Origin: Comamonas terrigena NBRC 13299
Lineage (GTDB): Bacteria; Pseudomonadota; Gammaproteobacteria; Burkholderiales; Burkholderiaceae_C
Reading direction: 5' to 3'
Length of the DNA stretch: 64,000 bases
Assembly (NCBI RefSeq): GCF_006740045.1
Contig: NZ_AP019749.1
Location: 2,623,001 to 2,687,000 of the forward strand
Part shown: positions 9,505-17,646 of the stretch, in pieces
Numbering within the stretch: position 1 is the first letter of the stretch
How the letters are laid out: each line of letters starts with the position of its first letter
The notes under the pieces: generated by a model
The model's database searches: none
What the model was told of the DNA's origin: nothing
Seen by the model: the letters and a program-made list of their open reading frames with translations, nothing else
Translations under genes and position numbers: made by a program

Positions 9505-10560
9505 ATGACTGCACGTTTTCCCGGTATGCGTTTGAATGCATCTTTGCGCCTGGCGGCCTGCGTGGGCGCACTCGGCCTGGCCGCCTGCACCAGCAACCCG
9601 CCCCAACCCAGCACCCCGGCCCCTGCGCCGCTGGCCTCCGCACCGGCAGCGCCGCCGGTGCGCATCGGCATTGCCCTGGGCGGCGGTGCGGCCAAGGGCT
9701 TTGCGCACATCGGCGTCATCAAGATGCTGGAAGCCAATGGCTTCACCCCCGTGGTGGTCAGCGGCACCAGTGCCGGCAGCGTGGTGGGCGCCCTGTATGC
9801 CAGCGGCATGAACGCGTTCGAGCTGCAGGAAAAGGCCGTCGCCCTGGACGAAACCAAGATCCGCGATCTGCAGCTGTCCTCCGGCGGCCTGGTGCTGGGC
9901 CAGAAGCTCGAGGACTATGTCAACGAACAGGTGGCGCGCAAGCCGCTGGACCAGCTCGCCAAGCCTTTTGTGGCCGTCTCCACGCGCCTGGAAGACGGTG
10001 AGCGCACCGTGTTTGCCCGTGGCAACACCGGCCAGGCGGTGCGTGCATCCAGCAGCATCCCTGGCGTGTTCCAGCCCGTCAGCATCGGCAAGTACCACTA
10101 TGTGGACGGCGGCATCGTCAGCCCGGTGCCGGTGGACGCCGCACGCCAGCTGGGCGCGGACATCGTGGTGGCCGTGGACATCTCCAACAAGGCCCGCGGC
10201 AAGAGCCCCGACAACATGCTGGGCGCGCTGAACCAGTCCATCGCCATCATGGGCCAGAAGCTGGGCCAGGCCGAGCTCTCGCGCGCCGACATCGTCATCC
10301 GCCCCAAGGTGCTGGACATCGGCGCTGCCGATTTCAGCCAGCGCGCCAACGCCATTGTGGAAGGCGAAAAGGCCGCACTGGCCGTGATGCCGCAGCTGCG
10401 CGAACGCGTGGCCAAGCTCCAGGCCGAACGCACCAAGGCCACCCAGCTGGCCCAGCAGAAAGCGGCCGAAGCCCAGCACCTGAACTGCCTGGAACAGCGC
10501 TCGCAAATGCAGAAGCTGGCCGGCATGGCGGGGCTGGACAACTCCTGCCCCCGCCCCTGA
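9505..10560 (+). CDS. Patatin-like phospholipase, predicted lipoprotein
   Basis: A patatin/RssA-type serine hydrolase of 351 residues, expected to act on acyl esters of phospholipids at the cell envelope. The N-terminus is a lipoprotein signal ending in the lipobox GLAAC, so the mature protein should be lipidated and membrane-anchored. Catalytic features are the oxyanion-hole loop GGGAAKGFAH, the nucleophile elbow GTSAGS and the dyad aspartate in YVDGGI. The C-terminus has a Lys/Gln/Ala-rich helix. ATG codons at 9505 and 9526 both give a signal peptide and neither has a clear ribosome binding site. A hairpin lies just downstream. Confidence 0.9.
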   Translation: MTARFPGMRLNASLRLAACVGALGLAACTSNPPQPSTPAPAPLASAPAAPPVRIGIALGGGAAKGFAHIGVIKMLEANGFTPVVVSGTSAGSVVGALYASGMNAFELQEKAVALDETKIRDLQLSSGGLVLGQKLEDYVNEQVARKPLDQLAKPFVAVSTRLEDGERTVFARGNTGQAVRASSSIPGVFQPVSIGKYHYVDGGIVSPVPVDAARQLGADIVVAVDISNKARGKSPDNMLGALNQSIAIMGQKLGQAELSRADIVIRPKVLDIGAADFSQRANAIVEGEKAALAVMPQLRERVAKLQAERTKATQLAQQKAAEAQHLNCLEQRSQMQKLAGMAGLDNSCPRP

Positions 10561-10569
10561 GCCGCCGAC

Positions 10570-10595
10570 TCCGGCCTGCGCCATAGCAGGCCGGA
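10570..10595 (+). terminator. Hairpin after patatin gene, possible terminator
   Basis: A perfect 10-bp stem (TCCGGCCTGC paired with GCAGGCCGGA) encloses the loop GCCATA, starting ten bases after the patatin stop codon. The following bases are only weakly T-rich, so intrinsic termination is plausible but not certain. About 245 bp with no other recognisable feature follow before the next gene. Confidence 0.5.
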
Positions 10596-10841
10596 CTTCC
10601 CCTGCCGGGGGACACCCGGCGCGCGGCTGCTCCCTGCTGAACCGCCGCCCGCCACGGCAGGCGCTTGGCCGCACGGCCGCAAGGCCGCACCTCGCCGACC
10701 GCACCGTACCCGCCCGCGTGCAGCCCCCCACTGCGCCTTGCAGCCTGGGCGACAGCACGCCGCCAGCGGGCCGCGTACCATGACCGCCTGCCCCCACTGC
10801 GCAAGCCCCCTGCGCGCGGGGCCTACGACCTCTGCTGCGCC

Positions 10842-12029
10842 ATGACCACCTCCGCTCCCCCACCCCGCTGGTACTTTGGCTGGAACATCGTGGCAGCCGC
10901 CACCGTGCTGACCCTGCTCACCGTGGGCATGCGCCTGGGCATAGGGCCGCTGTTCCTGCCCATGGCGCAGGACCTGGGATTCAGCCGCAGCCTGCTGGCC
11001 TCCATCGTGGCCGTGGGCATGCTGTGCTATGGCCTGGCCATGCCGCTGGCCGGCTGGCTGGTGGCGCGCCACGGCACCCGTTTTGTCCTGCTGGTGGGCA
11101 CCGCCATCCTGGTCACGGCCACGCTGTGGACGGTGAACACCCGCAGCCCCGGCGGCCTGTTGCTGAGCTTCGGCGTGCTGATGTCCATCGGCGCCGGCTT
11201 CACCAGCCCGGTGGCGCTGACGCCTGTCATCAGCCGCTGGTTCAACCGCCGCCGGGGTATGGCGCTGTTCTTCCTGTCCACCGGCTCCATGGCCGGCATC
11301 GCCTTCATGACGCCCGCCCTGGGCATGGCGCTGTACATCGTCCGGGATGATGCCCCGGCCGACGGCGACGCGCCCCTGCAGCCGGCCGCCGCCCGCAGCG
11401 CGCCCGCTAATGCAAATGCCAACGCCATGGCCGGTCTGAGCCTGGGCCAGGCCATGCGCACGGCCACGTTTTTGAAAATCACGCTGGGCCTGTTCGCCTG
11501 CGGCTTCAGCATGAACCTGCTGGGCACGCACGGCATGCCCATGCTGATGGACCATGGCTTTGACGCCACCACCAGCTCACTGGGCATCGGGCTGATCGGA
11601 CTGGTCGCCATTCCCAGCACCATGGTGCTGGGCCGCCTGGCCGACCGGGTGGAACGCAAAAAGCTGCTGGCGGTGATCTATCTGGTGCGGGGCCTGGGCT
11701 TTTTTGCGCTGCTGCTGGCGGGCAACCGGCTGGAGCTGTTCGGCACCTCGGTCATCGGCGGCATAGTCTGGGCCGGCAGCATTGCGCTGTCCTCGGCCAT
11801 CCTGGCCGATGTGTACGGGGTGCAGAAAGTGGGCGTGCTCTATGGCTGGGCCTACCTGGGCCACCAGCTGGGCGCCATGGTCAGCTCCTGGCTGGGCGGC
11901 TGGGGGTATGAACACTTCGGCACGCACTGGCTGGCGTTCGGCCTGTCCGGCGTGCTGTTGCTGCTGGCCGCCGCCGTGGCCCTGGTGCTGCCGGCGCGCC
12001 GCACAGCGCTGCCTGCGGCTGCCGCCTGA
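10842..12029 (+). CDS. MFS transporter, oxalate:formate antiporter/monocarboxylate-like
   Basis: About 395 residues with twelve membrane segments and a Pro-rich cytoplasmic start (TTSAPPPRWYFGWNIV). The opening WYFGWNIVAAAT and the pattern FSRSLLASIVAVGMLCYGLAMPL are typical of the oxalate:formate antiporter/monocarboxylate branch of the MFS. VARHGTRFVLL matches the loop 2-3 region. A Glu/Asp/Ala/Asn-rich loop near residue 180 is the central cytoplasmic loop. The substrate is most likely an organic acid, but this is family inference. The start is the first ATG before the hydrophobic part. It is convergent with the small gene at 12087. Confidence 0.82.
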   Translation: MTTSAPPPRWYFGWNIVAAATVLTLLTVGMRLGIGPLFLPMAQDLGFSRSLLASIVAVGMLCYGLAMPLAGWLVARHGTRFVLLVGTAILVTATLWTVNTRSPGGLLLSFGVLMSIGAGFTSPVALTPVISRWFNRRRGMALFFLSTGSMAGIAFMTPALGMALYIVRDDAPADGDAPLQPAAARSAPANANANAMAGLSLGQAMRTATFLKITLGLFACGFSMNLLGTHGMPMLMDHGFDATTSSLGIGLIGLVAIPSTMVLGRLADRVERKKLLAVIYLVRGLGFFALLLAGNRLELFGTSVIGGIVWAGSIALSSAILADVYGVQKVGVLYGWAYLGHQLGAMVSSWLGGWGYEHFGTHWLAFGLSGVLLLLAAAVALVLPARRTALPAAAA

Positions 12030-12042
12030 CGCGACCGCCGCC

Positions 12043-12059
12043 CGGGCCGCTCAGGCCCG
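12043..12059. terminator. Short hairpin between convergent genes
   Basis: A 6-bp stem (CGGGCC / GGCCCG) with loop GCTCA lies between the stop codons of the MFS gene and the convergent small gene. There is no T-run, so a role in ending transcription from either side is only a possibility. Confidence 0.3.
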
Positions 12060-12086
12060 CGCTGCGCGCTGCCGCCGTTCCGCTGC

Positions 12087-12191
12087 TCAGCTTCCCGTCG
12101 CGGCGAGGATGCTCCACCACAGGACCAGAGTGAACAGCGCAAAGAAGACGGGGTCGAAGCGACCGGACTCCGTCATGGGGTAGTAGCTCAT
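12087..12191 (-). CDS. Small single-span membrane protein, 34 residues, unknown function
   Basis: A very short reading frame with unusually good support. Its ATG at 12191 is preceded by a consensus AGGAGG box four bases away. The product has a polar start (MSYYPMTESGRFDP), one hydrophobic span (VFFALFTLVLWWSILAA) and ends in TGS. This fits a one-pass inner-membrane microprotein with a short cytoplasmic or periplasmic tail. The family is not recognised. The next gene upstream on the same strand ends 452 bp away, so it probably has its own promoter. The case rests on the ribosome binding site and hydrophobicity rather than on homology. Confidence 0.6.
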   Translation of the reverse strand: MSYYPMTESGRFDPVFFALFTLVLWWSILAATGS

Positions 12192-12643
12192 GGCACCTCC
12201 TGCTGCAGACCCAGGGGGCAGCACGCCGGCAGACCACCTCGCGGCCCTCTGACGGACCACCCGGTGCGGGTTCTGGCACACCACCCCTCTCTGCAGGACA
12301 AAGTGTAACCACGCACCCGCATTCCGACAGACGGATGCAAGTAAGCATCGTTCGCGTTTGTGTGTCGGGGGCAAGGCCCCGTTCATCGGGATCGCTGCCC
12401 GGGCCCTGCAGACCGGCCTGGGAGCAGCCGTCCTGCCGCAACAGGCGTGAACGGGCTTGCACGGACGCTGCGCCGCTCCGTTTCCCGAAGCAGCCGGCCG
12501 CCGGGCATGGCCTGCAAAGCGCCTTGCGCAGAGCTTTTCTGCCCCACCCCGGGCTGGCGCCCTGCAGTGTTTTGTCACACTCCCGCCAACTTGGCGGGGC
12601 GTGCGCGGCGAGGCATGGGCGACAGGAGACGCCCTGCCGGCCT
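12192..12643. other. Non-coding stretch between small membrane gene and Bcr/CflA pump gene
   Basis: About 450 bp with no supported gene. It contains a small stem (CCCGCC / GGCGGG, 12582-12598) just beyond the end of the efflux pump gene, next to GTGTTTTGTCACAC, which can also fold. Neither is followed by a T-run on the pump's strand. The promoter of the 34-residue gene should lie near 12200-12350, where base composition is less GC-rich. Confidence 0.45.
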
Positions 12644-14092
12644 TCAGCGCGCCGGCTGCCCGCCTTGCACGGCCACCGGCTGCGCAGCGGCAAAGCGGTA
12701 GCTGGCCAGGGCCAGCCCGATGATGCAGATCTGCGTGACTGCGCAGGCCACAACCGGATTGTCGCCATAGCCCACCAGCTTGGTGCCCAGCGCGCCCATG
12801 GCCATCTGCCCGAAACCGTACAGGCCGGCGGCCGAACCCGTCAGCCACGGCACGGCCGACAGCCCGCGCGACAGCGCAGCCGGGCTGGACATGCCGGCGC
12901 CCAGGGTCATCACCAGCGTCACGGCCACCAGGATGGGGCCGTTGAGCCACCCCGCCAGCTGCACCACCAGCAAGGCGAATGCCATGCTCAGGCCGATGCC
13001 CCCGCCCACATACAGAAAGCGCTCGGCCGGGTAGCGCCCTGCCAGCCGCCGGGTCACCAGGGTGCCCAGGCTGGCGCCCACGATGGTGGCGGCCGCAAAC
13101 CAGCCCACCATGGCAATCGGGTAGCCCAGCTGCTCGTGCACGATGTAGGGCGCCGTCGCCAGATAGGGGTACAGCGCGGTGGTGGAGCATGCGCCGCCCA
13201 GCATGAAGCCGGCAAAGCGCGGCGTGCACAGCAGGGTGCGGTAGTCCCGGGCAATGCCCGCTATGGCCAGCGGCCGGCGCTGGCGGTTGGTCTCCGGCAG
13301 CATGCGCCAGGTGCACAGCACCATGGCCACGCCCATGCCCACCAGGAACAGGTAGATGGCGCGCCAGCCAAAATGCTCGGCCAGGTAGGAGCCCACGATG
13401 GGCGCCAGCCCCGGCCCCACCAGGGTCAGCAGATTCAGCAGGGCCAGGTCCTTGGTCACCCGCTCGGGCGGAGCAATGTCGCGCACAATGGCCCGGCCCA
13501 GCGTGATCCCGGCCGCGCCCCCCAGGGCCTGCACCAGCCGCGCGGCCAGCAGCCACTCCAGCGTGGGCGCGCACAGCGCCACCACGCTGGCCGACAGGTA
13601 CAGCCCCAGGCCCACCAGCAAGGCCGGGCGGCGGCCCCAGGTGTCCGACACCGGGCCGTACACCAGCTGGCCCAGCGCCAGCCCGATCACATACAGGGTG
13701 ATGGTCTGCTGCATGCTGGCCGCCGGTGCATGCAAGGCACTGCCCGCCACCGGCAGCGCCGGCACAAAGATGTGCATGGCCATGGTGCCGCTGAGCGTGA
13801 CCAGCACCAGCAGCCACAGCGGCGCCGTCAGCACCGGCAGCGCGCCCGCGGGGCGGGCTACTGCAGGAGCCGCATCTGCTGCAGAGGCCACAGCTGCAGC
13901 CGGAGCGACCGGCACCACCGGGCTCACGGGCGGTGATGCCGGTGGCGATGGCGGCGATGACGGTGCTGTAGCGCCCTCCTGGCCCGGCCATGCCTTGGCG
14001 GCACCGGGCAATGGAACAGGCAAGGAAGACAGGTCAGCCGCTTCAGGCGCTGCCGTGTCCAGTGGGGAGTGGTGAACGTCCCGGGAATTCAT
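12644..14092 (-). CDS. Bcr/CflA-type MFS drug efflux pump
   Basis: A twelve-span multidrug exporter of 482 residues. Family signs are the first-helix motif HIFVPALP, GQLVYGPVSDTWGRRPALL (MFS motif A) and RLVQALGGAAGITLGRAIVRD (motif C region of DHA1 pumps). The N-terminus carries about 85 extra residues, low in complexity and rich in Ala, Pro and Ser, before the first membrane segment; typical members start almost directly with the membrane domain. It lies 67 bp downstream of a MarR gene on the same strand, a common pairing in which the regulator controls the pump. The substrate is unknown. Confidence 0.88.
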   Translation of the reverse strand: MNSRDVHHSPLDTAAPEAADLSSLPVPLPGAAKAWPGQEGATAPSSPPSPPASPPVSPVVPVAPAAAVASAADAAPAVARPAGALPVLTAPLWLLVLVTLSGTMAMHIFVPALPVAGSALHAPAASMQQTITLYVIGLALGQLVYGPVSDTWGRRPALLVGLGLYLSASVVALCAPTLEWLLAARLVQALGGAAGITLGRAIVRDIAPPERVTKDLALLNLLTLVGPGLAPIVGSYLAEHFGWRAIYLFLVGMGVAMVLCTWRMLPETNRQRRPLAIAGIARDYRTLLCTPRFAGFMLGGACSTTALYPYLATAPYIVHEQLGYPIAMVGWFAAATIVGASLGTLVTRRLAGRYPAERFLYVGGGIGLSMAFALLVVQLAGWLNGPILVAVTLVMTLGAGMSSPAALSRGLSAVPWLTGSAAGLYGFGQMAMGALGTKLVGYGDNPVVACAVTQICIIGLALASYRFAAAQPVAVQGGQPAR

Positions 14093-14159
14093 AGCTTCTC
14101 AGCAGCAGCTTGCGCCCTGCTTTCCATGCCATGCCGGCCACCGCAGTGGCTGCACAGCG

Positions 14160-14687
14160 TCATAGGGTGTCAAAACGGCGGGAGATTTTTTCCAGGGCGC
14201 TGCGCAGCACCACCAGTTCTTCGGGCGTCACATCCACCAGGATGCTGCGCTCGATCTCCAGGCTGCGGGTCAGAATGCGGGCCACCGTCTTGCGCCCGCG
14301 CGGCGTCAGCGCAATGCATTTGGTGCGGCGGTCATTGGGATCGCTGTCCCAGTCCAGCAGGCCCATGCCGCGCAGCTGGTCCAGCACGCGGACCAGGGAC
14401 GAGGTTTCCAGCAGCAGCGCGTGCGCCAGCTCTTTCTGCCGCAACGGGCCGTCGGCCGCGTGCAGCGCCAGCAGCGGTGCACGGGTGGCGTCGGTCAGGC
14501 CCAGGTCCTTGACGCTCTGGTCCACCTGGCGGCGCCACTGGCGGTACACCCCGCCGATCAAGCGCCCCAGCCGGGCCCGCGCCTGCGGCGGCTCGGGCAC
14601 ATCGGGTCCCTCATCCAGCCAGGAAGGGGGGGAGGCGGCCGCCGGCGCCGTGGCGGCATCCACCATGGCATGCGAATTAGTTTGCAT
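14160..14687 (-). CDS. MarR-family transcriptional regulator
   Basis: A winged-helix repressor of the MarR type. The conserved core runs from LGLTDATRAPLLAL through LRQKELAHALLLETSSLVRVLDQL (recognition helix) to the wing GLLDWDSDPNDRRTKCIALT. It is probably cotranscribed with the Bcr/CflA pump 67 bp downstream and likely represses the pair until an inducer binds. The start is uncertain: ATG codons at 14723, 14687 and 14666 all lack a Shine-Dalgarno box. The 14687 start is given because the AT-rich DNA just upstream looks like promoter. The TTGCA inverted repeat at 14682-14702 overlaps or immediately precedes the start. Confidence 0.85.
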   Translation of the reverse strand: MQTNSHAMVDAATAPAAASPPSWLDEGPDVPEPPQARARLGRLIGGVYRQWRRQVDQSVKDLGLTDATRAPLLALHAADGPLRQKELAHALLLETSSLVRVLDQLRGMGLLDWDSDPNDRRTKCIALTPRGRKTVARILTRSLEIERSILVDVTPEELVVLRSALEKISRRFDTL

Positions 14688-14702
14688 GCCAATATTTTGC
14701 AA
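14682..14702. promoter_or_regulatory. Inverted repeat at marR start, likely autoregulatory operator
   Basis: TTGCA and TGCAA are separated by 11 bp inside a short AT-rich island. Perfect five-base arms spaced about one helix turn are typical of dimeric MarR sites. The same stretch can be read on the minus strand as a -35-like TTGCAA 17 bp before a poor -10. The operator role is inferred from position and symmetry. Confidence 0.5.
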
Positions 14703-14762
14703 GAAAACAGTCTGCAGCCGCATGCCCGGGGGCGACACCCTGCTCGCAGCAGGGCAATGCGC

Positions 14763-15191
14763 TCAACCCCCGGCCATGGCCGGTGTGGCCGGTGCGGCCG
14801 CCACGGCGGCACTCACCCGGAACACGCGCTGCTCCGGGTCGTGCAGCACGGCCTGCCATTCCTGGTAGTAGGTGGCATACGGCGGCTTGATGACGCCCCC
14901 GCCCAGGGCCTGCACCTGCGCGGCGGCAGCGTCCACCGCCTGCGGGCTGTCCAGCATGAAGGTGGCATAGGCGGTGACCGGTGCCGGCGCTGCTTCGGCC
15001 GGCATGCGGTCATCAAGCGACAGCAGGGCATAGGCGGCCTCGCTGTTGAAGCCCAGCTCCGCCTCCCCCGCGTCCAGCGCGCGGTAGATGGGCGAGCGGC
15101 GCTGCGCCAGCTCCGGCAGACCCAGCAAGGTGGCATAGAACTGCATCTGCCCTTCGGTGTCGTGGCAGAACTGGTTGACGAAGACCTTCAT
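14763..15191 (-). CDS. VOC (glyoxalase/dioxygenase superfamily) protein
   Basis: A small vicinal-oxygen-chelate protein of 142 residues. The fold pattern is visible: VNQFCHDTEGQMQFYATLLGLPEL at the start, a central strand ending AYATFMLDSPQAVDAAAAQVQALGGG, and the closing DPEQRVFRVS. VOC proteins of this size bind a metal or small ligand and include glyoxalases and antibiotic-binding proteins; the substrate here is unknown. Its ATG overlaps the stop of the 2-oxoglutarate oxygenase gene by four bases (ATGA), so the two are translationally coupled and probably work on the same compound. Confidence 0.8.
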   Translation of the reverse strand: MKVFVNQFCHDTEGQMQFYATLLGLPELAQRRSPIYRALDAGEAELGFNSEAAYALLSLDDRMPAEAAPAPVTAYATFMLDSPQAVDAAAAQVQALGGGVIKPPYATYYQEWQAVLHDPEQRVFRVSAAVAAAPATPAMAGG

Positions 15192-16195
15192 GCCGCCACC
15201 TCCGCGCCCACACCCGTGTCCGTGCCCGCAGGCGTTTTGGTTTTCAGCTGGTAGGTCCGGCGGTACATCTCGCTCAGGTGCTCTCCGGCCGTGCACGGGG
15301 CAAAGCGCGGGGCCTCACCCGCCGGCACTGTGCCGGGCACCGCTTCGATGCGGGCCATGAAGTCCGGCTCGTAGAAGAACGGAATGGAAAAGCGCGGCTG
15401 CCCGCCGGACCGGGTGTTGCGCACCCGGTGCGGGTTGGAGTGGTAGAGCCCGTTGGTCCAGCGCGGAATCATGTCCCCCAGGTTCACCACAAAGCAGTCC
15501 GCCACCGGGGTGGCCGGAACCCAGCTGCCGTCGGGCATGCACACCTCCAGGCCGCCGTGCATGTCCTGGGCCAGGATGGTCAGCGCACCCCAGTCGGTGT
15601 GCGCCCCGGCGCCGAAGGTCTGGGCGTCGGCGTCGGCCGGGTGCGCGGGGTAGCGCAGCATGCGCAGCGACAGCATCGGGCTGGCACTGGTCGCATCGAA
15701 GTAATCCTCCGGCAGTGCCAGCGACAGCGCCAGCAGCTGCATCAGCCGCCGCGACAGCGCCAGCAAGGCCTGGATATAGGCCTCGCACTGCGCGGGGGCC
15801 TGCGGCAGCTCCGGCGGCCACTGGTTGCCGCCATAGGTCTGGTAGCCAGCCTGCACATAGGGGTGGTCGTCCGGGTAGGCCATGCCGCAGTAGAAGCTCT
15901 CCTTCACATCCGGGCGGGCCGACAGGTCCAGCGTCTGCGCGCCCAGCTGCTCGTAGCCGCGCTGCGTGGGCGAGTGGTGGATGGACAGGCGCTCGCGCGT
16001 CGCCTCGGGCACCGCCTCGAACAGCTGGCGCGCCAGCGCAAACTGCTGCTGCACCACCTCGGCGGCAATGCCGTGGTGGCGCACATAGAAGAAGCCCGAG
16101 CCCATGGCCGCCTGGCGCAGCTGCGCCGCCACCTCCGCACTGCGGGGCGCGCCGGGATGCAGTGCATCCGTCAGATCCAGAATTGGAATACCCAT
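15188..16195 (-). CDS. 2-oxoglutarate/Fe(II)-dependent oxygenase, isopenicillin N synthase-like
   Basis: A non-heme iron oxygenase of 335 residues. The iron triad is visible as H199-T-D201 (GAGAHTDWGALTIL) and H256 (NPHRVRNT). The 2-oxoglutarate-binding Arg-x-Ser is R268-F-S270. The N-terminal half matches the DIOX_N region (GFFYVRHHGI, HHSPTQRGYEQLG). Such enzymes hydroxylate or desaturate small molecules, consuming 2-oxoglutarate. The start at 16195 gives the usual IPILDL opening. It lies 96 bp after the NMT1-like binding protein gene and overlaps the VOC gene, with a LysR gene and a base-deaminase gene further upstream. Thymine- or purine-type hydroxylation is one guess; the sequence does not settle it. 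Confidence 0.9.
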   Translation of the reverse strand: MGIPILDLTDALHPGAPRSAEVAAQLRQAAMGSGFFYVRHHGIAAEVVQQQFALARQLFEAVPEATRERLSIHHSPTQRGYEQLGAQTLDLSARPDVKESFYCGMAYPDDHPYVQAGYQTYGGNQWPPELPQAPAQCEAYIQALLALSRRLMQLLALSLALPEDYFDATSASPMLSLRMLRYPAHPADADAQTFGAGAHTDWGALTILAQDMHGGLEVCMPDGSWVPATPVADCFVVNLGDMIPRWTNGLYHSNPHRVRNTRSGGQPRFSIPFFYEPDFMARIEAVPGTVPAGEAPRFAPCTAGEHLSEMYRRTYQLKTKTPAGTDTGVGAEVAA

Positions 16196-16291
16196 CACAA
16201 AACCCGTATCAAAGAGAAAACACCAGCAGAAAACACCAGCGGGCACATACCGCGCATGCCGTGCATGCCGCCCGCCGACAGCCGCCTGCCC

Positions 16292-17314
16292 TCACGCCGG
16301 CAGGCGGCGTGCCGCTGCGGGCGGCAAAAAGGCATCGGTCCAGATCTGCGCCGTGGTCAGCGAAGACTGCAGATTGAAGGCCTCCAGGGTCTCGCTCAGC
16401 GTGGCCTGCAGGCGCTCGGGCGTGGCCGCCCCCCAGCCGTGGGCCGCCGTGCCTGCCGACTTCATGCTGCCGTCGATGATCAGGCGCAGCCGCTCCAGCT
16501 CGATGGCCTCGTTCATCAGGGGCTCGCGCGCCTTCACGGCGGCCGCGCCGGCGCGGGGGTCGGCAATGGCATCCAGCCAGCCCCGGGCGGACGCCGCCAC
16601 AAAGGCCTTCATCGCCCCGGCATTGGCCATGGAACGGGTGCTGGCCACCAGGCCGTTGCCGTACGACTGGATGCCGAAGTCCGCATAGCGGTAGACATCC
16701 AGCGTGGCCAGGTCCACACCGCGCGCCTTCAGGTTCAGCAGGCCGGTGAAGTAGAAATAGGCGGCGGCATCGAAGTCCCCCTTGGCAAAGCGCGTGTCGC
16801 CCACGCCCGGCTCCAGGTTCTCCCAGCGCACGCCGCTGGCGTCAAAGCCCTGGGCCTTGGCAAAGGCGGGAAACAGCTTGCGCGAGGCATTGAAGGGCTG
16901 GCCCAGAATGGTCTTGCCGGCCAGGTCGGACGCCTTGCGCACCGGGCCGCCCTTGCGGGTGATCACCGCATTCGGGTTCTGGTCGTACTGGATGGCCACC
17001 GCCTGCAGGCCCGCACCGGGGTTGCGCACCATGAACTCGATCATCGACGCCAGGTCGGCCGAGGCCGCATCGTAGGCACCGCTGGCCACCAGGCTGATGA
17101 CGCCGGTGGAGCCGTTGCCGGTGTCGATCACCACATCCAGACCGGCATCGCGGTAGTAGCCGCGCTGCTGGGCCAGCAGAAAACCGGCACCGGAGGCTTC
17201 CACCTTCCAGCCCAGGTTGAACTTGAAGCGGGTGGGGCTGGCCGCGCGGGCCAGCCCCAGGGCACCCAGTGCGGAACAGCCCAAGCTGGCTTGCAACAGT
17301 GAACGGCGTTTCAT
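16292..17314 (-). CDS. NMT1/THI5-like ABC transporter substrate-binding protein
   Basis: A periplasmic binding protein of about 340 residues, of the group that handles nitrate, sulfonates, thiamine precursors or pyrimidines. The start MKRRSLLQASLGC followed by a hydrophobic core and ARAA is a signal peptide of possible twin-arginine type. The mature part has FNLGWKVEASGAGFLLAQQRGYY, as in the family. The ATG at 17314 has GGAG nine bases upstream. No permease or ATPase gene accompanies it, so it must use partners encoded elsewhere. It leads the minus-strand run into the oxygenase and VOC genes. Confidence 0.85.
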   Translation of the reverse strand: MKRRSLLQASLGCSALGALGLARAASPTRFKFNLGWKVEASGAGFLLAQQRGYYRDAGLDVVIDTGNGSTGVISLVASGAYDAASADLASMIEFMVRNPGAGLQAVAIQYDQNPNAVITRKGGPVRKASDLAGKTILGQPFNASRKLFPAFAKAQGFDASGVRWENLEPGVGDTRFAKGDFDAAAYFYFTGLLNLKARGVDLATLDVYRYADFGIQSYGNGLVASTRSMANAGAMKAFVAASARGWLDAIADPRAGAAAVKAREPLMNEAIELERLRLIIDGSMKSAGTAAHGWGAATPERLQATLSETLEAFNLQSSLTTAQIWTDAFLPPAAARRLPA

Positions 17315-17646
17315 GGCAATACTCTCCGAGGTGTGGGGGGAAAACAATCGCAACATCCGGTCCTGAGCGAGATCAAAACACCGGCCTGGGATTCACTGTA
17401 GAGCGCCCCACCCCGGTTCAGAAAGCACAGAATTTGCAGCAAGCCGCTCTCAAAAAGCGCACAGCACAAGCCTGATGCACGCCCCACGCCACCCTGGTGC
17501 AGCGGCGCACCAGCACAGGGCAGCATGCCCCGTGGCCTGCCGCTTTTTCGCATTGCTTTCACCCTTGGTTCGGCCTTGGCACGGCCCCTGCGCCCGCCCT
17601 GCGCAGCCCCTGCCCGCTGCTGCCATCGCCCCGGCAGCCGTCGCCG
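17315..17646. other. Intergenic region between LysR gene and binding-protein gene
   Basis: About 330 bp holding the promoter region of the binding protein-oxygenase-VOC run. The part at 17400-17470 is less GC-rich. No clear LysR box or hairpin with a T-run was found by eye, and no reading frame here looks coding. Confidence 0.4.
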
